Assembly (NCBI GenBank): GCA_949295325.1
Contig: CASFKG010000001.1
Location: forward strand, 110,779 to 174,778
DNA length: 64,000 bases
Origin: an uncultured bacterium
Lineage (GTDB): Bacteria > Bacillota_I > Bacilli_A > RFN20 > CAG-826
Reading direction: 5' to 3'
Part shown: one piece after another, positions 60,465-64,000 of the stretch
Layout of the letters: every line of letters starts with the position of its first letter
How positions within the stretch are numbered: the first letter of the stretch is position 1
Translations under genes and position numbers: made by a program
Notes under the pieces: generated by a model
What the model was told of the DNA's origin: nothing
What the model saw: the letters and a program-made list of their open reading frames with translations, nothing else
Database searches by the model: none

Positions 60465-61093
60465 GGGCATCCGCCATTGAAAGGGCAATTGCCGCACAAG
60501 GGGCCCTTGGCCTTGCAGATGCTGCGGCCGAAGGCGATGAAGCGGTGGTGGAAGGGAATCCATTCCTCCTTTTCCAATAGCCTTTCCAGCTTCTTTTCGA
60601 TTTCATAGGGATCGGTCCCTTCCTTCACGTACCCTAGCCTGGCCGAAACCCTTCCGATATGGGTATCGACCGGGATGGCCGGCCTATCGAAACATTCGGC
60701 GAGTACCACCCCGGCGGTTTTCTTCCCTACCCCGGGAAGGGCGGTCAGGGCATCGAAGTCATCGGGGACTTCTCCCCCGAAGGAACCGGCCAGGACCTTA
60801 GAGAGCTTCACCGCGTTGGCAGCCTTGTTCCGGTATAGGCCGAGACTCCTGATATACGGTTCTATTTCGCCGGGTTCCGCCTTCGAAAAGGCGGCCGGGT
60901 CGGGGTAGCGTCCGAATAGAGCCGGGGTGGCCTTATTTACCTTCTCGTCGGTGCATTGGGCGGAAAGCATCGTCGCTATGAGGCATTGGAAGGGTGTATT
61001 GAAATCAAGGGTGCAACCGGCATCCGGAAAAAGGCGCTTCAGTTCCACAACGAGGGTTTGCGGGTCAATCGTCCCCGAAGAGTTTCTTTGCAA
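60425..61093 (-). CDS. nth: Endonuclease III
   Basis: About 222 residues if started at TTG 61093. DNA glycosylase/AP lyase for oxidised pyrimidines. LSAQCTDEKVNK has the conserved Gln region. LPGVGKKTAGVVLAE is the helix-hairpin-helix with the catalytic Lys, VDTHIGRVSARLG has the catalytic Asp, and a C-x6-C-x2-C-x5-C cluster (CKAKGPLCGNCPFNGGC) binds [4Fe-4S]. No ATG exists near the expected N terminus; TTG 61093, ATT overlapping the dnaD TGA, or a GTG further in are options. Convergent overlap with recU. Confidence 0.94.
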   Translation of the reverse strand: MQRNSSGTIDPQTLVVELKRLFPDAGCTLDFNTPFQCLIATMLSAQCTDEKVNKATPALFGRYPDPAAFSKAEPGEIEPYIRSLGLYRNKAANAVKLSKVLAGSFGGEVPDDFDALTALPGVGKKTAGVVLAECFDRPAIPVDTHIGRVSARLGYVKEGTDPYEIEKKLERLLEKEEWIPFHHRFIAFGRSICKAKGPLCGNCPFNGGCPYLKARSKASRKS

Positions 61094-61718
61094 GTTCGAA
61101 TGTCTCCTTGATGTCGCGGTCGTAGCTTTCGCCGACCGCGGAATTCTTTTCCGCGGCGAAGTCGTCCCTCCGGCGGAAGGCCTTCAATTGCCTTTCCACG
61201 GCCTTGAAGGAACGGGTTCCCCGGCTTAGGCAATCCAGGAAGGCGTTTTTTATGTCTTCCGCCCCGTAGCCTAACAGGAACCAGTCCTGGATGGTCGACT
61301 GCTCGAGCGGCGTGAGCGACCTTCCGAGCTTTTCCTCGGCGAAGCGGCCGGTTTCGCCTATCTCTTCGGCCTTTTCCGCATCGGTCATGGCCGCCTCTTC
61401 CTTTTCCATCCGTTTGGAAAAATCCCCGTAGACCCTTTCCTTCAGGGGATCGAGGGTGGTCTTCATGCCTTTGCTTCCCTTGACGTAGTCGACGAGGCCC
61501 CTTTTCAGGAGGGAAGAGAGGATCCGTTCGATGTCCTTGACCGGGATGTTCATCTTGAGGGCCAGGGAATCGGAAGTAACCATCTTGTTTCCTTGCTTCA
61601 GGAGATGGTCGACCATGAGGATCACCGCGAGTTCGTCCTCCTTTATGGCGAGGGACTTGTATTGTTCGAGGAGCACGTAGGGGAAATCCAATGCCCCGTA
61701 GAGGCTATTCTTCTTCAT
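61065..61718 (-). CDS. dnaD: DnaD-domain replication initiation protein
   Basis: 217 residues. The winged-helix N-terminal domain (about 20-95) includes VTSDSLALKMNIPVKDIERI. The DnaD C-terminal domain (about 130-195) has RSLTPLEQSTIQDWFLLGYG and IKNAFLDCLSR. DnaD helps load the replicative helicase in Firmicutes. It lies beside nth as in B. subtilis. AGGAAGGG inside the end of cca precedes the ATG. Confidence 0.93.
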   Translation of the reverse strand: MKKNSLYGALDFPYVLLEQYKSLAIKEDELAVILMVDHLLKQGNKMVTSDSLALKMNIPVKDIERILSSLLKRGLVDYVKGSKGMKTTLDPLKERVYGDFSKRMEKEEAAMTDAEKAEEIGETGRFAEEKLGRSLTPLEQSTIQDWFLLGYGAEDIKNAFLDCLSRGTRSFKAVERQLKAFRRRDDFAAEKNSAVGESYDRDIKETFELAKKLFGDD

Positions 61719-62325
61719 GGCTATAACCCTTCCTTTCTTCTTCCCGTATTTTCGCGGGGTTCAATCCGCCGAGCAGGGGGAGATTGTCTCTTATTGCCCT
61801 AAGGCTCGTCTTTTCTATTTCGAAGCCCAGGGTCTTGGCGAGGCGGTAGGCCCTCAGTATCCGGAGGGGATCTTCCCTTACCCTCTTATCGGGATCACCG
61901 ACGAAGCGGAGCAGTTTGCCGCGGAGATCCGCCATGCCGCCGGAATAATCGATGAGGCGGTAGTTTTCGTCGAGGTACATCGCGTTGACCGTGAAGTCCC
62001 GCCTTTTGTAATCCAAGAGCGGATCCTTGACGAACCTTACGCGGCTCGGGTGCCGGTGGTCCTTGTACTCCCCTTCTTCCCGGAGCGTCGTTATCTCGGC
62101 GTTCTTCCCGATCAGCCTGAGGCTTCCGTATTTCTCGAAGGAATAGTCGGCGGCGTCTTGGCCCAGGAACGCCTTTTCCTCTTCCGGGGTGGCATCGGTC
62201 GCGAAATCGAAATCGGTGAAAGGGCGGCCTAATAGGCCGTCGCGGACCGAACCGCCCACCAAGTATAGGCGGAACCCGTTTTCCCGGTAGAGTTTCGCCA
62301 ATTCGTCGAATAGTCCGTAACGCAC
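61705..62325 (-). CDS. cca: Short CCA tRNA nucleotidyltransferase / poly(A) polymerase head domain
   Basis: 206 residues from GTG at 62325, about half the usual length. The head domain is complete: LVGGSVRDGLLGRPFTDFDF with the catalytic Asp pair (DxD), RRDFTVNAMYLD, and REDPLRILRAYRLAKTLGF of the neck with the nucleotide-templating region. Body and tail domains that hold the tRNA are missing; the protein ends soon after NPAKIREEERKGY. TATAGT 6 nt before the GTG marks a leaderless start; a TTG at 62343 is upstream of that promoter. Overlaps dnaD by 14 nt. Confidence 0.88.
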   Translation of the reverse strand: MRYGLFDELAKLYRENGFRLYLVGGSVRDGLLGRPFTDFDFATDATPEEEKAFLGQDAADYSFEKYGSLRLIGKNAEITTLREEGEYKDHRHPSRVRFVKDPLLDYKRRDFTVNAMYLDENYRLIDYSGGMADLRGKLLRFVGDPDKRVREDPLRILRAYRLAKTLGFEIEKTSLRAIRDNLPLLGGLNPAKIREEERKGYSHEEE

Positions 62326-62331
62326 CCCATT

Positions 62332-62337
62332 ACTATA
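62332..62337 (-). promoter_or_regulatory. -10 box of cca, leaderless type
   Basis: Minus-strand TATAGT, 6 nt before the GTG. Its -35 region falls within the HU terminator hairpin. Confidence 0.5.
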
Positions 62338-62341
62338 AAGC

Positions 62342-62364
62342 AAAAAGGGCCCCGAGGGGCCCTT
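62342..62364 (-). terminator. Terminator of the HU gene
   Basis: Minus-strand AAGGGCCCC...GGGGCCCTT, followed by TTTG, 14 nt after the HU stop. Confidence 0.85.
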
Positions 62365-62377
62365 GAGCTGAGTCTGG

Positions 62378-62650
62378 TTAGTTGAGACGGTCCTTGAGGG
62401 CCTTGCTGACCTTGAAGGTGACGGTCTTGCTCGCGTCGATGTGGATCTTTTCCTGGGTCGCGGGGTTGGTGCCTTCGCGGGCGGCGCGTTCCTTCATCGC
62501 GAAGATGCCGAATCCGGAAATCTTGACTTCTTCCCCGTTTATGAGGGCATCGGTGACGATGTCGACGGCGGCGTCGACGGCGGCTTCGGCATCGCGGAGG
62601 TTGAGTTCGGCCTTCTCGGCGACGGCCTTTATCAGTTCAGCTTTGTTCAT
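62378..62650 (-). CDS. hup: HU-family DNA-binding protein
   Basis: 90 residues from ATG at 62650 with AAGGAG upstream, exactly the size of HU. MNKAELIKAVAEKAEL is the typical start. GFGIFAMKERAAREGTNPAT is the beta-arm entry, with the conserved Arg and NP (here TNPAT) that intercalates in bent DNA. Architectural nucleoid protein. It has its own promoter and terminator. Confidence 0.97.
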   Translation of the reverse strand: MNKAELIKAVAEKAELNLRDAEAAVDAAVDIVTDALINGEEVKISGFGIFAMKERAAREGTNPATQEKIHIDASKTVTFKVSKALKDRLN

Positions 62651-62679
62651 TTTGGTCTCCTTAATAAGCTTGTGCCACA

Positions 62680-62708
62680 AAGTTAGCATGGCATCTAGGG
62701 ATTTGCAA
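62680..62708 (-). promoter_or_regulatory. Promoter of the HU gene
   Basis: Minus strand: TTGCAA (62703-62708), 17 nt, TAACTT (62680-62685). The same -10 sequence is used by the marR-type operon. Leader about 25 nt with AAGGAG. Confidence 0.6.
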
Positions 62709-62799
62709 ATATTTTTATTATAATCACGCTACGAAAACCTTCGATGGCGCCTAGACCCGCTTCTTACGGAAATCCCTAGGTAAGCCGTCAAAATGAAAG

Positions 62800-62816
62800 C
62801 CCTTCCATAGGAAGGG
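62800..62816 (-). terminator. Terminator of the M18 aminopeptidase gene
   Basis: Minus-strand CCCTTCC, loop TAT, GGAAGGG, then CTTTCATTTTG; T tract interrupted. Confidence 0.65.
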
Positions 62817-62836
62817 AATTTTATAGAAACGGTAAC

Positions 62837-64000
62837 TCAGATGGACTCCAAGCCGTCTTTGGATAGTTCGTAGGGTGATTGCAAATGCCCCCTGACGAGC
62901 AGGTAGAGGTCCTCGATGTCGCTGGAGGCGCAGAGTTCGACGCTCGAATGCATCGCCAGCTGCGGCAAGCCGATGTCCGCGGTCAAAACCGATACCTGGG
63001 AGTTCGATATATTGCCCAAAGTGGATCCGCCCCGGACGCCGCTTTTGTTCACGAAGTCCTGCGTCTTCGCGCCGGCGATTTCCGCGACCGCCTTGACATA
63101 GGCATAGCCCAAACCGTTCGTGGTATAGGACTCGGAAGCGCATTGCTTAACCACCGCCCCGCCGCCCAGATGGGCGCGGATGTTCGGATCGTAGTCCTTG
63201 CCCCTGTTGGGGTGGTAGGCATGCCCGTTGTCGACGCTCAGGGCGATGGAGGCGGCAACCGCTTCTTCGTAAGGAATATCCAAATAGCCGCAGATCCTCA
63301 AAAGCACGTCCTTAAGGAAGGTTGACCCGGCGCCCTGCCTGGTATGGCTTCCGACCTCCTCGTTGTCGAAGGCCCCGTAGACGGGGATGCCTCTTCCCTT
63401 CGAGGAATCGGTAAAGGAGAGAAGGCACGTGTACGTGGAAGCGAGATCGTCGAGTTTCGGAGAAGACAGAAACTCTCCGTTTAGGCCGACCCTACGGGGT
63501 TTTTCCAAAGTCGAGAGATATAGATCGTGCCCGTAGACGTCGTTTTTGCCCACACCCAGTTCGCCGGCCAAGAAGGCCTTGAAGTCGACGTCGCCCAAAG
63601 CGAGAAGGGGCCTTAGGTCGCTCGAGGGGTCGAGGGCCAGCCCGGCATTCGCGTCGCGGTTCAGATGGATGGCGAGGGAAGGTATCGAGCAGAGGGCCCG
63701 GCCGGGGGCAAATAGCCTCGGCCTAATGGCACTGCCCTCCTTGACCATCACCCTTCCGGCGATGGTAAGGGGCCGGTCGAGCCAGGTGTAATGGAGCATC
63801 CCGCCATAAGGCTCTGTATTGAGCAGGACCATGCCGCCTTCCTTCACTATCGGATCCGGCTTGAGTTTGTACGTCGGGGAATCGGTATGGGAAAAAGAGA
63901 ACCGGAAATAGCCGCGGCAACCCTTCGGAATGTAAAAGGAGACGAGGGAAGAGCCGTTGCGGCTCACGAAATATCCCCGTTCCTCTTTTAAAGACCAGGG
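62837..64000 (-). CDS. M18-family aspartyl aminopeptidase, 5' end beyond the window
   Basis: At least 387 residues; the frame is open to the window edge and sequence before the first Met (WSLKEERGYFVSRNGSSL) fits the family, so the start lies outside. HTDSPTYKLKPDP has the first zinc-ligand His and Asp. FDNEEVGSHTRQGAGS has the bridging Glu pair, SVDNGHAYHPN the next ligand, and SGVRGGSTLGNI and GLPQLAMHSSVE the last His. A cytoplasmic dodecameric aminopeptidase that removes acidic N-terminal residues. A terminator follows. Confidence 0.95.
   Translation of the reverse strand, partial: PWSLKEERGYFVSRNGSSLVSFYIPKGCRGYFRFSFSHTDSPTYKLKPDPIVKEGGMVLLNTEPYGGMLHYTWLDRPLTIAGRVMVKEGSAIRPRLFAPGRALCSIPSLAIHLNRDANAGLALDPSSDLRPLLALGDVDFKAFLAGELGVGKNDVYGHDLYLSTLEKPRRVGLNGEFLSSPKLDDLASTYTCLLSFTDSSKGRGIPVYGAFDNEEVGSHTRQGAGSTFLKDVLLRICGYLDIPYEEAVAASIALSVDNGHAYHPNRGKDYDPNIRAHLGGGAVVKQCASESYTTNGLGYAYVKAVAEIAGAKTQDFVNKSGVRGGSTLGNISNSQVSVLTADIGLPQLAMHSSVELCASSDIEDLYLLVRGHLQSPYELSKDGLESI

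Noticed and set aside
1..64000. CRISPR arrays, insertion sequences, prophage or integron genes
   Set aside because: No regularly spaced repeats, transposase, integrase or phage structural genes were found on either strand.

Overview
The window looks like a piece of chromosome from an uncultured, probably anaerobic gut or rumen member of the Bacilli (Erysipelotrichales / RF39 / RFN20-type lineages). The gene set includes the RNA polymerase delta subunit, RecU, DnaD, GpsB, RNase Y, YmdB, an S1 protein beside pgi, DUF951, long-form HPF and a B-type RNase P RNA beside gpsB, which is characteristic of Firmicutes. TGA is used as a stop, so this is not a Mycoplasma-type code. Base composition is GC-rich for the group. 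Flavodiiron protein, formate-THF ligase, methylglyoxal synthase and PduL fit a fermentative anaerobe. The placement is inference from gene content; no phylogeny was run.

Layout. 32-7591: an operon of three secreted or lipid-anchored proteins of unknown function, then a lipoprotein with an M6-type metalloprotease motif. 7611-12062: trpS, a Cof-type HAD phosphatase, a phosphohexomutase and an RluA-type pseudouridine synthase. 12129-12533: tRNA-Ser and a structured stretch without a gene. 12552-18334 (mostly minus): two unknown genes, a HAD phosphatase, hpf, metK behind a SAM-I-clan riboswitch, and a secreted endonuclease I. 18392-23951: TSCPD protein, PduL, MgtE, tRNA-Leu, a ZIP transporter, an ABC-F ATPase and a LemA-like protein. 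24031-27206: HAD, ispD, an S1 protein and pgi. 27311-27756: five tRNAs (Val, Tyr, Gln, Lys, Leu). 27944-32094: a zinc-ribbon membrane protein, about 1.1 kb of AT-richer DNA with no convincing gene, and a small membrane protein. 32095-35971: a MarR-regulated MacB-like ABC exporter, an HTH protein and a NifU-like protein. 36020-43572: FprA, CysQ, fba, rpoE, argS, ispF, ychF, csp, mgsA. 43545-48388: two linked ABC ATPase/permease fusions. 48423-55883: DUF951, fhs, tcdA, miaA, miaB, ymdB, rny in one overlapping chain. 56166-59074: recA, cinA, pgsA, rnpB, gpsB. 59149-64000: exonuclease, recU, nth, dnaD, cca, HU and an M18 aminopeptidase cut by the window edge.

Themes. (1) Many first-in-transcript genes have no Shine-Dalgarno sequence; a -10 hexamer lies 6-8 nt before ATG or GTG, several with a -35 at 17 nt. 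This predicts leaderless mRNAs and decides starts for rluA, two HAD genes, marR, nifU, the exonuclease, cca and others. (2) Promoters are packed into the terminators of upstream genes (metK, cca, ychF, the HAD at 14786). (3) MiaB carries a C-terminal domain resembling YlbF/YmcA (RicA), the RNase Y specificity factors, two genes from ymdB-rny. (4) One ABC gene appears to start at AUC behind a strong Shine-Dalgarno sequence. (5) rnpB is wedged between gpsB and pgsA with no slack. (6) A head-only CCA-adding enzyme coexists with tRNA genes that all encode CCA.
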